Of a stretch of DNA of 64,000 nt, positions 45,904-57,310 are shown piece after piece. Source of the stretch: Copromyces sp. CBS 386.78. Taxonomy: Eukaryota; Ascomycota; Sordariomycetes; Sordariales; Sordariaceae. The notes beneath the pieces were generated by a model. It made no database searches. It was not told where the DNA came from and saw only the letters and a list, made by a program, of their open reading frames with translations. Position numbers and translations under genes: made by a program. Position 1 is the first letter of the stretch; every line of letters begins with the position of its first letter. Where the stretch lies: positions 84,695 through 148,694 of the forward strand of contig MU839142.1 in NCBI GenBank assembly GCA_030685235.1, written 5' to 3'.

Positions 45904-46419
45904 TCACCGTCCAGTTCTCCTCCATAGAGGTATCCTCGCCGCTGCCGCTGCCGCTGCCGCTGCCGCCGTTCCTCCCATGCCGCCATGACCTCCACCTCCA
46001 TGTCCCTTCTCAACTTCCTCCTCCGCCCTCTTCACGGCCTCCTCCGCCGCCGCCGCCGCCGCACGCCTCTTCAGCGACCACAACAACTCCAAACAAGCGC
46101 TTACCAGTCCAGGCGAATCCACCACCCTCAAAGGCATGAGCCCCAAGATCATCAGCGGTTCCAAAGGGTGTTTCGCACCATGACCACCTCCATGCTGCCC
46201 TCCTTGTCCTTGTCCCTGTTGTCCCTGCGCCTGGTCCAGTGCCGCTTGGTAAACGCCCGGATGCCTCATCTGGTGCAGACTCGCCAGCTTGCCGATTTCC
46301 AGTCTGGCTTGGTTCCGTAATTGCTGGATGTAGTTGGTGTAGAAGTGGTATCGTTCGACGGTAATAATTGGTTCTCTATGTCCCACACCCCCAGGGGCAG
46401 GGGCACCCGCACATCCGGG

Positions 46420-46454
<35 letters not shown>

Positions 46455-46983
46455 GGAGGGGCTGGGTTGGAAGTGGAAGGTCAAGGCGGACATCAAGATG
46501 GAGGAGGATTTCCTGCTGGTTTCCTCGTTGTTGTTGTTCATTTTCATTTTCATGTTCAAAAACATGAAGAGGGTCTCTTCTTGTTTCTTGATGTTGTAAA
46601 GACTCGTCGTCGTTGTAAGCTCGCTGGAGTTGCACAGTTTGTTGTAGCTCGGATTGGAGCGAGGCTCGTTGCTGGGGGGTGAGTTGGTGATAGGGCTCGA
46701 GCCAGGTGATGAGGAGGTCGAGTTGGGATGAGTATTGGTGTTCGAGTTCCAGTTGCTGTGTCACTTGCTCTGTATAACTCAGTTCCAGTTCCTTTGGTGG
46801 TGGTGGTCCTGCCGTCCTAGGATTCGTATTCCAAAGTTCAAGGAGCTCACGATCAAGCAGTTTAAACCAGGGCTCCTCCTGGCCACCACCACCATCCCGC
46901 CCGGTGGTGGAATTCATGCACCTGTGCATGTCATGGACGCCGTTCAGCTCTCCCCAGAGCCAGGCGTCCATTTCTGGCGGCAT
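45904..46983 (-). CDS. Hypothetical Gln-rich protein immediately downstream of SSN3
   Basis: 359 aa from ATG at 46983 (MPPEMDAWLWGELNGVHDMH) to TGA at 45904. Composition is coding-like: helical Gln/Leu-rich parts (ELSYTEQVTQQLELEHQYSS; QLTPQQRASLQSELQQTVQL; RYHFYTNYIQQLRNQARLEI), a poly-Ser run, and a Gly/Ala-rich end. I know no family. Two oddities. First, the frame is the SSN3 frame and is open all the way back to the SSN3 TAG (47091-47089), 35 codons upstream. Second, the C-terminal GCGGCA repeat region reads poly-Ala here, while another frame across it yields a natural-looking acidic end, MEENWTVIDEEMDSEE, stopping at 45881; the true C-terminus is therefore uncertain. It could be a separate gene or an extension of SSN3. 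Confidence 0.55.
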
Positions 46984-47088
46984 GGTCAGTTTCCTCTTTT
47001 GGCTCTGCTGGCCCTGTTGTCGTGTCTGCTCCTCCTGCGCATCAAACTCCCGCGTAGGATTATGTCCGCGAATCTCGACATCAAGCTT

Positions 47089-47718
47089 CTAGCCCTGCCC
47101 TTGCGACCCTTTCATCCTCTTATTCGGCTGATTCTGCGCCGCAGCAGCAGCAGCAGCGTCTTGCATCCTTTTCATCCCGGCCATCTGAGCCATTCCTCCT
47201 CCTCCCATACCACCTCCCATACCACCACCAATACTCCCCAACGACCCCCCCATAGCCTGAACGTGACTCTGGGACTGTCCCATCACCAGCCCCGTCCCCG
47301 TCCCAGCAGCAGCCGTGTTCACCCCCCTCGACCCACTCTGATTGCCCGTCCCGTTCCCATTGGACGTGCCGAAGCCGATATCATTGTCATCCTGTGACAC
47401 GCGCCTACATGGGTAGGACTCGTTCTTCAGGCCCTCGAAGCAATTAGTTGGGCTCCAGTTGACTGCTGCTGCGCCTGTGCCTTGGGAGGTGCTATTAGCC
47501 GTGTTGCTGCTGAGGGAAGCCAGCGGGGTGGAAGTGGGCGAGGTGAAGAAGGGGTGGACGAGGGCGTCTGCTGCGGTGAGACGTTTCTCGGGGTCGTACT
47601 CGAGGAGGGCGGCGAGGAGTTTGTAGCCTTCTGCTCCCAGGGAGGTGAGAGGGGTAGAGACGGTGGTTTGGTGGTACCATTTCTGGAGGTTGCCGTGGGT
47701 GTTTTGTGAAGGAGAGGC

Positions 47719-47750
<32 letters not shown>

Positions 47751-48777
47751 GGGAGCGATGGCCGTATGGTTGGTGAGAGGAGGAGGTACTCGATAGCAAG
47801 GGGGGCTGTAAAGTCGCCAGGTGGTTATACTCGGGCATGCTGGTCAGCAAAGGCCAGCGCTCCCTCGTCGGCAAGCCCATCACGTCCACAATCTTCTGCA
47901 TCTGATGCTTCTGAAACGGCACCGTCTTCTTGCTATCCATCTTGGCCTCCTCCCCCTTAAAGATCGGCCGAAGACTCAACAGCTCCGCAAAGATGCATCC
48001 CACCGCCCACAGGTCGATGGCCGTCGTGTAGTGTTTGCTCCCCAAGAGCAGCTCGGGCGCGCGATACCATATAGTCACGACCACTTTGTCGCCCTGGTAG
48101 AGGTTGCTGATGGGCTGCTTGAAAATCCTGGCCAGGCCCAGATCGCCAATCTTGACTTCTCCCGAAGACGTAACCATGATGTTCGCCGGCTTCAAGTCGC
48201 GATGCAACACCCAGTTCGTGTGTAAATACTGCACCCCCTGCAGCAGCTGGTACATTATCGACTTGATGGTCCCCGGCGCTATCGGGTGTCGTGGCGTTTG
48301 CGTGTGATGGTGGATGATCTGCAGCAAATCATGCTCGGCGTACTCGAACACCATGAAGATGCACTTGTCCTCGAGGATGATCTCGATAAGCCGGATGACG
48401 TTTGCGTGGTTTCGCAGCTCGGAGCATAACGCCATCTCACGCACTGCCGACTGGGAGATGCCTGTGTAGTTGACGACTGCCTCGCCTTCCTTGTCGGGCT
48501 TGAACTTCTTGATGGCAAACTCACCCGTTTGGCCTTGCCGACCGGTGGCTTTGTAGACACGGCCATAGGTTCCGGAACTGATGAAGCCGATTACCTTGTA
48601 GCGGTCGGTGATGCGGACTTTGGTTTGGTAGTTGAGAGGACCGGCATTGCTGCGCTGGTCTGAGTCTGGGGGCGGCGGTTAGTGTTTGAGTGGACTAGAA
48701 GTGAAGAAAAGGTGATACTGACACCCGCGGTAACTGGTTTCGGCTTTTTGGTTTCTTGCTCTGTTTGTGCCGTACAT
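47089..48777 (-). CDS. SSN3: Cyclin-dependent kinase 8 homologue of the Mediator (SSN3/SRB10)
   Basis: Exons 48777-48723 and 48665-47089 encode 543 aa; the 57-nt intron (GTCAGT, CACTAACC, CCCCCAG) joins YRGY to SDQRSN. Kinase features: glycine loop [15 protein letters not shown] (43-57), ATP-site Lys71 in EFAIKKFKP, the CDK8-type helix [13 protein letters not shown], hinge VFEYAEHDL, catalytic HRDLKPAN (173-180), a DLG metal motif (193-195), [17 protein letters not shown], and [20 protein letters not shown], typical of CDK8. A polyGln run interrupts the C-lobe, and a Gly/Met/Ala-rich tail ends [10 protein letters not shown]. With cyclin C this kinase phosphorylates Pol II and transcription factors in the nucleus. 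The stop is TAG; see findings for what follows it. Confidence 0.93.
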
Positions 48778-49636
48778 GATGCGGGTGAATACGTGTATGT
48801 ATGATAAGTGAGGTGGGTGACGTGAGTTGGACGTGAGAGATTGGGCTGTCACCGCCCCGTCTGTTTTTGTGATTTGGAGATGCTCTCGGGACGTGCAAGA
48901 AAATGAATATATAACGGGGTATAATATAATACTTGTAGAAAGACAGGACGTGTTTTTGTGTAGAGGAATTAGACAAAATCCATCAGCTCACATTTCGGCT
49001 TCGGAGGCATGTCGTATGAACCGTACCCGATCTGCACGGGCCCGAAGACGGTGTGTTAGCGTCGACGGTAACTGGGCTATGGAGGCCGGGTAGAATGGGT
49101 TGGATAATGCGACATATGGATGACCGGCAAAGGGAAAATATTGACAAGTTTGGTGTTTTTGACGAAAAGGTTGATTGGCACATGTAGTCGCCGAGCCAAC
49201 AAACAAGTGATATACGAAGGAAACCACAACATCGATACATCCCGTCTGGAGTGACCTGCGGCGTTATCAGATATCAATCAGGTTTGCTTTTGTTAGTACA
49301 TGTTTCTAATTCGCCACTGTATGGCAGCCGGCCTTAGCGTCCCATATCGGTGTTACAGAAAGTGGGGTGGCCCGTCAGCTTCCATTTCCGTCTCCCGGTG
49401 CTTGTCCGGGACCGTCCCGTTCCGCTGTCCGTTCCTTGATGTTGACGTCGTTATGGTAATAGGACGTCTTTTATGGAACTCCCGCTTAAACCATCAAGAT
49501 CAAGCCATTGTTCGATTTCCGCCGTCACAACCAACAACTCCAACAAACTCTCGCATTATCCTTTATTTACCTACCAACGGAAAACATTATATCACGCCTG
49601 CTATTATAGTCTAAACAGCTTTCTCCCACAATCCCC
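48778..49636. other. SSN3 promoter and ARP2 3' region
   Basis: About 860 bp with no supported gene. Small AT-richer stretch at 48895-48950. Confidence 0.5.
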
Positions 49637-51135
49637 TTACCTAGGACCCAACTTCTCCAACACCCTCGCGCCCTGTTCCTCCCACTCCTGCTTCGTAATC
49701 CACATGCTCTCCTTGTCGGCCATGATATTCGCCAGCACCGCACCACCAAGGAAGACCATATGCCTTCTTCTGGGCGGGTCCTCGATCCTGACCTTGAACT
49801 TGCTCAGCCTCTCCGGGTTGCCTCCCAGCACGCGCGTCAACCACAACTGCTTCAGCTCCTTCTCCAATCTGCTTGGAAGACCGGGGTACATGCTGGAACC
49901 GCCAGACAGGACGATAGCCTTGAACAGCGAGGAGCGCACGTCGACGTCGGCGGCTTGGATGGTGTTGAAGAGGAACTCGGCGATACCCGGCTGGTCGCAG
50001 TCGACCAAGTGCGGCTGGAACAAGCACTCGGGGGCCTCGAAGCGCTCGGAGCCGACGCGGATGACGCGGCCGTCGGGGAGGGTGTAGCTCTCGACGAGGA
50101 CCGTGGTGTCTTCGGACAGGCGCTTGTCGAGCTCGAGGTCGTACGAGACGTAGCAGAGCTTTTCCTTGATCTGGCGGACCGTCTCAAAGTCGGCGGTTCT
50201 GTTCAAAGCGTAGCCGCGGCGGAGGAGGAGGGCGATCAAGTTGCGGGTGACGTCGCGGCCGGCAACGTCGAGGCGGCGGGTAAGGTGGTTGAGGACCGTG
50301 GATTCGTAGACGGGCACGATATGCGTGACACCATCGCCGGAGTCGACTACGACACCGGAGGAGAGACCTGCGCGTTATCGTTGTCCGTTAGCCAGTTGTT
50401 CTTGTCAAAAGAAAGAAGGGGTGACATATAGACACATACCCTGAGCATACAACGCCAACACCGCCTGAATCGCGACATAGACGCCCCCAAACCCATAGCG
50501 CTCAAACATGACCTCCGTCATCTGCTCCCTGTTCTTGAGGGGGTTCAACGGCGGCTCCGTCAACAAGATCTTGCGGCCCCGGGGATCGACCTTCATCTTC
50601 TCAAAGAATGTGTAGTCCCATAGGTGCTGCATGTCGTCCCACTTCTTGACGATGCCGTTCTCCATCGGGTAGCTGATCTGGAGCATGGTGCGGGCGGCCG
50701 CGGCCTCGTCGCCGCACATGATGTCTTTGATCACCACATCGGGCGAGTCCGAGAGCGACTTGGCTTCTTCGGCGCGGAGGATGGGGCGGCCGACTATGGA
50801 GGGGTATTGGAATTCGGGGAAGTTCTGGGCGGCGTAACCGACTTTGAGGAAGCCGGTGCCGCCATCGAGGACTGTGGGCGGGGGAATTGGTTAGCGGAGG
50901 TTGACGTGGTGGTGATGATAGTACTGTAGAAGTAGCGAAGCTGGAAATCCATCGACGACAGCAGGTACGATGACGACGGTGACGACGCGGTCAAACAGAT
51001 ATGGGTGGGTGGGTGGTTGGTGGTCGTCAAGGTATGGTATATAGCTTGTTGACCTCGGAGACAGAGAAGATGGATAAGGGGGTTATTGGCGGAGAGAGTA
51101 GCTGACGTACCAATGGGAGCGTCGGTGTTGGCCAT
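49637..51135 (-). CDS. ARP2: Actin-related protein 2 (Arp2/3 complex)
   Basis: Exons 51135-51111, 50871-50440 and 50367-49637 encode 395 aa, the usual Arp2 length. Exon 1 is only 25 nt (MANTDAPI plus one base); the first intron is 239 nt (GTACGT to GCTAACC and CCCACAG), the second 72 nt (GTATGT to GCGCAG). Diagnostic Arp2 strings: [155 protein letters not shown] and the end KLGPR. ATP-binding loops are intact. It nucleates branched actin at the cortex and endocytic sites. Confidence 0.97.
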
Positions 51136-51533
51136 GCTGGGCAAGCTGTTTGGTGTCTTGGGAACCGCTCAGGGGGGATGCGAATAGCTTCGTCGGTTCG
51201 AATATCGAGTAAGTATATGGGAGCTAGTGTAGGTAGAAATGGAAGCTCCCGCGAGTCAATCAACAAGTCAGTCGGTGGTCCCGTCGCACGCTGGGCTGGC
51301 TGGCTGTCAATCGGTCGGTCGCGGCGGTCGGTGGTGTCGGTGCAGGTGCCCTGTCCGGGTTACGGTACCTAGCGGAGTGGAACTTGGACTACTGGACGGG
51401 CAGCGTATAATTAGCTGGAGTCCAGCACGGTAGCCTAGCTGGGGGTTGTGTGGGGTCATTCGCTAACTGCCAAGCTTCCAAACAGGGCGCCGATGACAGG
51501 CCGCGGGTCTTGGCAATCTGGACTGCAACCGTA
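51136..51533. other. ARP2 upstream region
   Basis: About 400 bp with CAATCAACAAGTCAGTCGG-type short repeats; no gene seen. It ends at the TA target site of the element at 51534. Confidence 0.5.
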
Positions 51534-51571
51534 CTGGGAGGAGGGGGGTAGAAGTTGTCGTTAATTGACCG
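51534..51571 (+). repeat. Left terminal inverted repeat of the 1.1-kb element
   Basis: 38 bp, 35 matching the mirror copy at 52606-52643. Confidence 0.85.
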
Positions 51572-52605
51572 CCTGTAATTTAGGAACTATTATTTAATTG
51601 TAAAAATCAAAATAACGTTGAAAATTACAGACGTTAAAATATTAGGACGTCTATACGTAAATAACGGTCAAATAACGGTTGCCAATTTCTAACGTCTAAT
51701 AATTCTCGGATATTTAGAGGGGTTAAACGCTAAGGAAGTACCGTTACCGCCTAATTTAGTAGGTGAAGTATTTAGCGCCCGTTTTAGCCAGGTTTAGGGG
51801 TAGGGTAATACTTAAATTCCAAATATTTAAGGAAGGAGTTTAAGTATTATATTTATTTTATATACTATATCTTTATATTTATACTAGTATACGTCTTCCA
51901 AGTATTTTAGGCCGCTTTAGTTTCCGTTTCTCTTTTTTTTCCAACTTCCATTACCCTTCCTACTAACCCTACTACTTTAAAGAAGGTAACTAACCTTATA
52001 AAAAGAATGGTAGTACATTAATTTACTAATAAAATATAAGCTTAATTATATACCGAAATTTTTTCGCGATTCAATATTGCTAAGGGGTATAATAGGCAAT
52101 TCGAGCCCATACGAGTAGGTATATATTATATTATTTTATTATTTAGTAATAGCTTTATTTTATTATTTAGTAATAATTTTATTTTGCTAATTTTATAACG
52201 ATAAGAATTTTTAGTATACTAGATTTTCAAAGTTAAGCGTATAATAGTCGGGTGCGCTAAGGTTCGTATACGGGCGTATAATAATTAGGCGTAGGTAGGA
52301 AGGTAGGAGGGCAAGCGAAGGTAGGGTTGGGACTAGTAGAATTAGAGCGCACCGTTTAGATCCAAGCCTATCGTTATTTTTGTATAGCGTTTTCCTATAT
52401 TAAACGCCCTAATCTAGATAGTCGTTAGGATTTGCCCCGACAGTTAATTAATGGTCAATTAATAGTAGGCCTATATTAGACGTTTGTATTTTCAGACGTT
52501 TCGCGGGGTTTTGTTATTGGCCCGTATTAATGTTTTTAAATTTCCGTACAGGACTTGGATTATTTCCCTACTTATAAACGTCTAAAATTCCCAACGGTTA
52601 TTTTA

Positions 52606-52643
52606 CGCTCAATTGACGGCAACTTCTACCCCCCTCCTCCCAG
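52606..52643 (-). repeat. Right terminal inverted repeat of the 1.1-kb element
   Basis: Mirror of 51571-51534; ends CCTCCTCCCAG before TA. Confidence 0.85.
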
Positions 52644-52915
52644 TACGGAAAGTGGCAGGCATTAGGGTACCCACGTGATACCCCGCACTGGACTCGCACT
52701 TGTACATGCCCCTTCCTTGACATGACGAGAGATCAGACGGGATCCTTCGTTGGAGAGTTGGGTACTATAGGTAATATCGAATTCACTTTGTTTCTTTGGC
52801 TTTATGGGACTTCATCTAACCTATCTCTGATCCTCACGCCACCTCCCATGCCCGAACCCAGACCTCACCATCTCCACCTCCTCCAACTTATCGATTCACC
52901 AAACAAGTCGTCAAC

Positions 52916-53846
52916 ATGAGTTCCCAGCAAGGAAAAGAACAAGAAAAAATCAGGATCCTGATCCTCAACCCCAACTCCTCCAAGTCCATGACCGATGGCA
53001 TGGAAAAGTCCATTTCCAGCTTGAACCTCCCCGACGTCTGTCTTCCCTTCTTCCCTTCCCCCTCTCTTCTCTCTTCTTTCTTTCTTTTCCTCCCAATCCA
53101 AATCTCCAAGTACTTAGACTTACACCACCCACCACTAACACTTTCTTCTGTATCTCCAGCACATCCAAATACAATACTACACCGCCCCCTCATCCTCACC
53201 CGCCAGCATCAACGACGGGCACGACGTGCAAACCTCCGCCGCCGAAGTCCTCAAGGACCTCCAACCCGACGACCTCAGACAAAACCAAGACGCCATCATA
53301 GTCTGCTGTTTCTCCGTGCACCCCCTCGTCCCCAAGCTCTCGGAACTCCTAGGCCCTATTTCCATTTCCGTAACCGGCATCTTCGAAGCCGCGGCCCTCA
53401 CTTCCCTGTCACTGCTCACGGGCCGCCCAACCAACAAGAAATGGGGCATCGTCACGACCGGTACATACTGGGAGGATCACCTCACCAGGGGCGTCCATGA
53501 ATTTTTGGGGTATGGTGCCGGGGAAAATAAAAATAAAAACTACAAGTTCGCAGGCGTCCAAACGACCGGTCTCAACGCGGGTGATTTCCACGGGGAAATC
53601 CCGCCCGAGGAGATTGATGCGAAGCTGGCGGAGGCGACCAGGAGGCTGTTGAGGACTAGTGCGGATGTGGAGTGTGTGGTGATGGGGTGTGCGGGCATGG
53701 CTGGGCTGGAGCAGATCATTCGACGGACTGCTATTGAGGAGTATGGTGAGGAAAAGGGGAGGAAGGTCATGGTTGTTGATGGTGTTAGAGCGGGGGTTGG
53801 GTTGTTGGTCGAGATGGTGAAGAATAGGAGGATGTTTACCCAGTAG
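52916..53846 (+). CDS. Asp/Glu/hydantoin racemase-family protein (Dcg1-like)
   Basis: Exons 52916-53035 and 53160-53846 encode 268 aa. The 124-nt intron has a GTCTGT donor, a CCACTAACAC branch site and a TCTCCAG acceptor; it joins SLNLPD to HIQIQYY. The N-terminal ILILNPNSSKSMTDGMEKSI is the family opening (NPN, then Ser/Thr). Two catalytic-type cysteines are seen: IIVCCFSVHPLV in the first half and VVMGCAGMAGLEQI in the second, the usual two-Cys acid/base pair. The GRPTNKKWGIVTTGTYWEDH loop also fits. Yeast Dcg1 (nitrogen-catabolite regulated, next to allantoin genes) is a relative; the substrate here is unknown. A lengthy intron-retaining reading is possible but would break the family match. 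Confidence 0.88.
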
Positions 53847-54172
53847 GGAGAGGGAGAGGGAGAAGAACGTAGAGAAAAGAAGGCAGGTGCATTTTACGAC
53901 AGTTGGTTTTGTAGCCAGCGTCAGGATTAGATGTCATACGATGTGAGAGCGACATGGAGAATGAATGAACGCAGAAGACTTGGGGCTTGTTCCTCGACCT
54001 TGCGGCAACACCAGTTCAGGACCCAGACCCGGACGAAAAGGACGTAGAATAAAAATAAACAATGTTCACCTAAAGACGGACGTCTAGGGATACTCTCATC
54101 AATAAACAAAACCATGCCGTCAAACACCACGCAAACGCACAAGACAAAACACCCAGCTCATCAACCCACCAC
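53847..54172. other. Intergenic between convergent genes
   Basis: 326 bp with the 3' ends of the racemase-family and transporter genes; nothing else seen. Confidence 0.5.
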
Positions 54173-55798
54173 TCAGTCCACACGCCTAGTCCGTCCCCAA
54201 ACCTCATCCACACTCTTCTTCCCCTTGGTCTCCGGCACAACCCTCACGATAAACAGCGCCCAAATCGCTGCCATGCCAGCAAAAATAAAGTAAACCCATC
54301 CAGCACCTCCGAAAGCTCTGTTCAACGCCTCATTCACCACCGGGAACCCAAACGCCACCAGGAAAGTAGCAATATAACTCGCCCCCAAAGCCCAAGACTG
54401 CGTAGCACCCACCGCCTCCTCTCCGACCAACTCGCTGGCCAGGATAAACGGCACGGGTCCCAACCCGACCGCGAAAAAGGCCACAAAGAACAGGGCCGCT
54501 ATGGCCGAGAGGATCTTGACGCCGAACATGATGGAGAGGGCAAGGACGAGAGACGACAGGCCCTGGCCGATAGTAGAAGCCAGGAGACAAGCCTTGCGGC
54601 CAAACTTGTCCGGGAGAGGCGAGCAGGCAGTAGTAGTGCCTAGGTTGATGATGGAAATGCAGATGGTGAGGAGGCCCGAAGAAAAGGAAGGCGGGAGCAG
54701 GTCCCGGAAGAGGGAGACCGAGTACATGATGATGGAGTTGATGCCGCAGAGTTGTTGGGCGAACATGATGCCTACCACGGCGATGATGGCGGGACGGGTG
54801 TTGGAATCCTTTAGAACCTGGACGAACCCAAGATGGGGTTTGCTGGCCTTGTGGGCGTGAGGACGGGAAGAGGTGGAAGGCGATGGGGAGTTGGAGCGAG
54901 AGGTGTCTCTGCGCAACAGGCCCTCCATGCGGTCTTCGACGTTGTGGAGAAGGGATTCCTCCTCGCTAGTGGGTCTCCCGCTTCCGTGGCCCCAAGACTC
55001 GACTTCCTCGTCGATGTTAGCGTTCTTGCCCCGAATGCGCTGGAGTGTCCTCCTCGCCTGCGTGACGTCGCCCTTAGCGCTCGCCGTCCACTTTGGGCTC
55101 TCTGGCGCCAACAAGAGTCCAAATCCTTGAGCAGCCGCCACCACCACTCCGGACCCAAGAATCCATCTCCACGCCGAGTCGTGGCTCAAGAAATATCCTA
55201 GCGTCTGCGAGATCAGGATGCCGAGGTTGATGCTGATCTGGGTAAAGGCACCGAATAACCCTCTCTGCGCGGGGGGCGCGATCTCGCTGATGTAGAGGGG
55301 GACGATGACCGTGCTGGCTCCGGCACCGACACCGGTGAGGAAACGGCCTGTCGAAAGCACGGGGACGGAGTGGGAGAGAGTCTCGACTAGGGAGCCGACC
55401 ATGTAGAAAGCGGCTGTCAGCTGCATGGACAGCCAGCGACCTCGGGCGGAGGTAAAAGGCCCGGCGACCAGAGCACCGAAGAGACCGCCGACGGTGAAGA
55501 TGGCGGAGACAGTGGCGAATTGGGGTCGTGTCATGGGGATGCAGTCGACATCGTTGGGGGAGTTTTTGACGTAGGAGAGCAGGTTGGCGATGGTCGAGGA
55601 GATGGAGGTTTTGCGGCAGGTGATGACATCTTCGGGGGCGTTTAATTCTGCCTGGAGATTTTGTTAGCAGAGATATCTTCGGGTGTGGAAAGGGATGGCA
55701 TAAGGTACCAAATGGAAGCCAAACTGAAGAGGACCGAGGGTGCTGACGATTATCAGCACCACCAGGTACAGCGTCAGGTCGCGGAGGTTGGCGGCCAT
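54173..55798 (-). CDS. MFS sugar-porter-family transporter (Vps73/YBR241C-like)
   Basis: Exons 55798-55709 and 55651-54173 encode 522 aa; the 57-nt intron (GTACCT, TGCTAAC, CTCCAG) joins LQFGFHL to AELNAPED. The start MAANLRDLTLYLVVLIIVST opens TM1. Sugar-porter marks: QFGFHLAELNAP after TM1, SARGRWLSMQ, STGRFLTGVGAGASTVIVPL, YISEIAPPAQRGLFGAFTQ, LLLAPESPKW after TM6, the QQLCGINSIIMYS helix, DKFGRKACLL, and VPETKGKKSVDEVW at the end. A charged, Ser-rich central loop has DTSRSNSPSPSTSS. The QFGFHLAELNAP string resembles the yeast vacuolar-membrane-associated Vps73 and Ybr241c group more than plasma-membrane hexose transporters; the substrate is unknown. Confidence 0.9.
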
Positions 55799-56725
55799 GG
55801 CTTTGAGGAGCGCCCGCACGACGAGGAACGTGGTAAAGACTTTGAGGCCGATCTTGAATGGAAGAATTCCAAATCTGAGGAGGAATCTCAACTAGAGAAG
55901 TGACATGGTATATCAATCGATGATGGGTCTAGCAGTAGGTTGGTGCAATGTAGGAGATGGTGGAGGTTCACGATGGAAGTCGAAGCAGTGGACGACGATA
56001 ACGGAAGGTCGCTGGAATGGGGAAATGACAGGGACTTGCTGCCCGCTGTGGATTGGGCTTGCCAGGTAGTCAGCGGGGAACGGGCCAGGGATCCTGGGCG
56101 CTCTCCAGGAACTGTGTTTGTGATTGTCTTTAACGCATACTTACCTACCTTACTTACATACCTTATTCATTTCTCCCATCACTTAAGATCGTTGTACGTA
56201 TGTGCTATTTTTGGAAGTGTCTGTTAGAGCATACAGCCAAGATAGGAGCGCGCTCTAACATGCCCAAAACGAGCCGAGACTGTGTTTAATACCCGCTAAC
56301 AACAACACCTCAAGTGGCGATCTGGGAAAGCGCAAGCGGACGGGAGCACCCGCCCCAGATTAAGGTAGTGACGACGGATTGTTCGTACACGGGGCTACTT
56401 TCCACTGGAGGCAGGAACGAAGTGAGTCGAAGAATTTGCGAGATCAAGCTTGCACCTTCGAGCCTTCTTCTCAGGCTTTCATCTCCCGACGTGAAAATTT
56501 GGTGGTCTCCATCTTTTCCCCAAATCAACATTGTCATCACATCGCAGCCTCTTTTATGCTAAAACCACAACCCATGACCGCCAGCATGGCAGTGCATACG
56601 CGCTTCAACGGACGCCATCTTGGCGGCCACGACACCGAGACCACACTGTCAACTCACTCTTGAGGCTCGAATCCACTTCTTCAAATATCGACCACTGATG
56701 ATGCTCTTTTTTACCCGAGTACCTA
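55799..56725. other. Intergenic, upstream of the transporter
   Basis: About 930 bp without a supported gene; short TACCTACCTTACTTACATACC run near 56142-56164. Confidence 0.45.
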
Positions 56726-57004
56726 CAATCTAATACTGGTTTGTTTGTTAGCTCGGTACGCCTGGTCTACTGGACGAGATCTCTCTTAAATTGTTCTCAA
56801 CCCCTCACAAGCATAAACACAAATGGCTCTGTACGGTTCAAAAGGGCTCTAATGAAAATCAATATCGCATATCAACTCCGCAAAACAGTATATGCAAGGT
56901 AAGATACGCCTTGATTATTGAACGAAACGAATCATCAAGATGTCAAAACGCCCAAGGAAGTTGACTCGAGGTCTCGAGCTAACAAACAAACCAGTATTAG
57001 ATTG
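56726..57004. mobile_element. MITE copy 1, left of the NLR gene
   Basis: 279 bp, flanked by TA at 56724-56725 and 57005-57006. Perfect 30-bp inverted repeats: CAATCTAATACTGGTTTGTT onward at the left end, mirrored at 56975-57004. No coding capacity. The sequence between the ends matches copy 2 (61029-61282) in the same orientation, with a block of about 25 bp present only here. Confidence 0.92.
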
Positions 57005-57310
57005 TAGACCGAGATGCAAGACCGTCGGGTAGCGATGTCCAAAGCCCTGGGGATGCCCAAGCAGCAGCGGCCGTTCCGATTGGATTCAGTCCTCCCAGAA
57101 CAGCTGAATCATCGGCGAATAGGGGCCTAGATTTACCACTTAGCCACCTCAGCCTGCCTCGAGCCTGCTGAGCGAACTCGTCTGTCTGAAGGCGGGCGGG
57201 GTCATGATATAGGCAGGTAAGAACACCCTTCGTGATATTCTCCGCCGTTTGAACAGCTTCTCACAAACTCCATTGTGTAGCATCTCAAACATCACGCCGC
57301 CACCGATAAC

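Larger units (their letters stand above)
51534..52643. mobile_element. RIP-affected TA-flanked inverted-repeat element, 1.1 kb
   Basis: Ends CTGGGAGGAGGGGGGTAGAA (51534 on) and its mirror up to 52643; the 38-bp repeats differ at three positions, two of them C/T. TA lies at 51532-51533 and 52644-52645. The interior is strongly AT-rich with TAA/TAG in all frames. A subterminal inverted match also exists: AAATAACGGTTGCC then AATTTCTAACGTC near 51673-51700 mirrors 52570-52605. A 23-bp tandem duplication (CTTTATTTTATTATTTAGTAATA type) lies near 52131-52190. I could not recognise a transposase, so it is best called a non-autonomous or eroded TA-target DNA transposon. Confidence 0.8.

Noticed and set aside
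46400..46460. Plus-strand Ala- or Cys-run frames near the SSN3 downstream gene
   Set aside because: They are products of the trinucleotide repeat that encodes poly-Ser on the minus strand.
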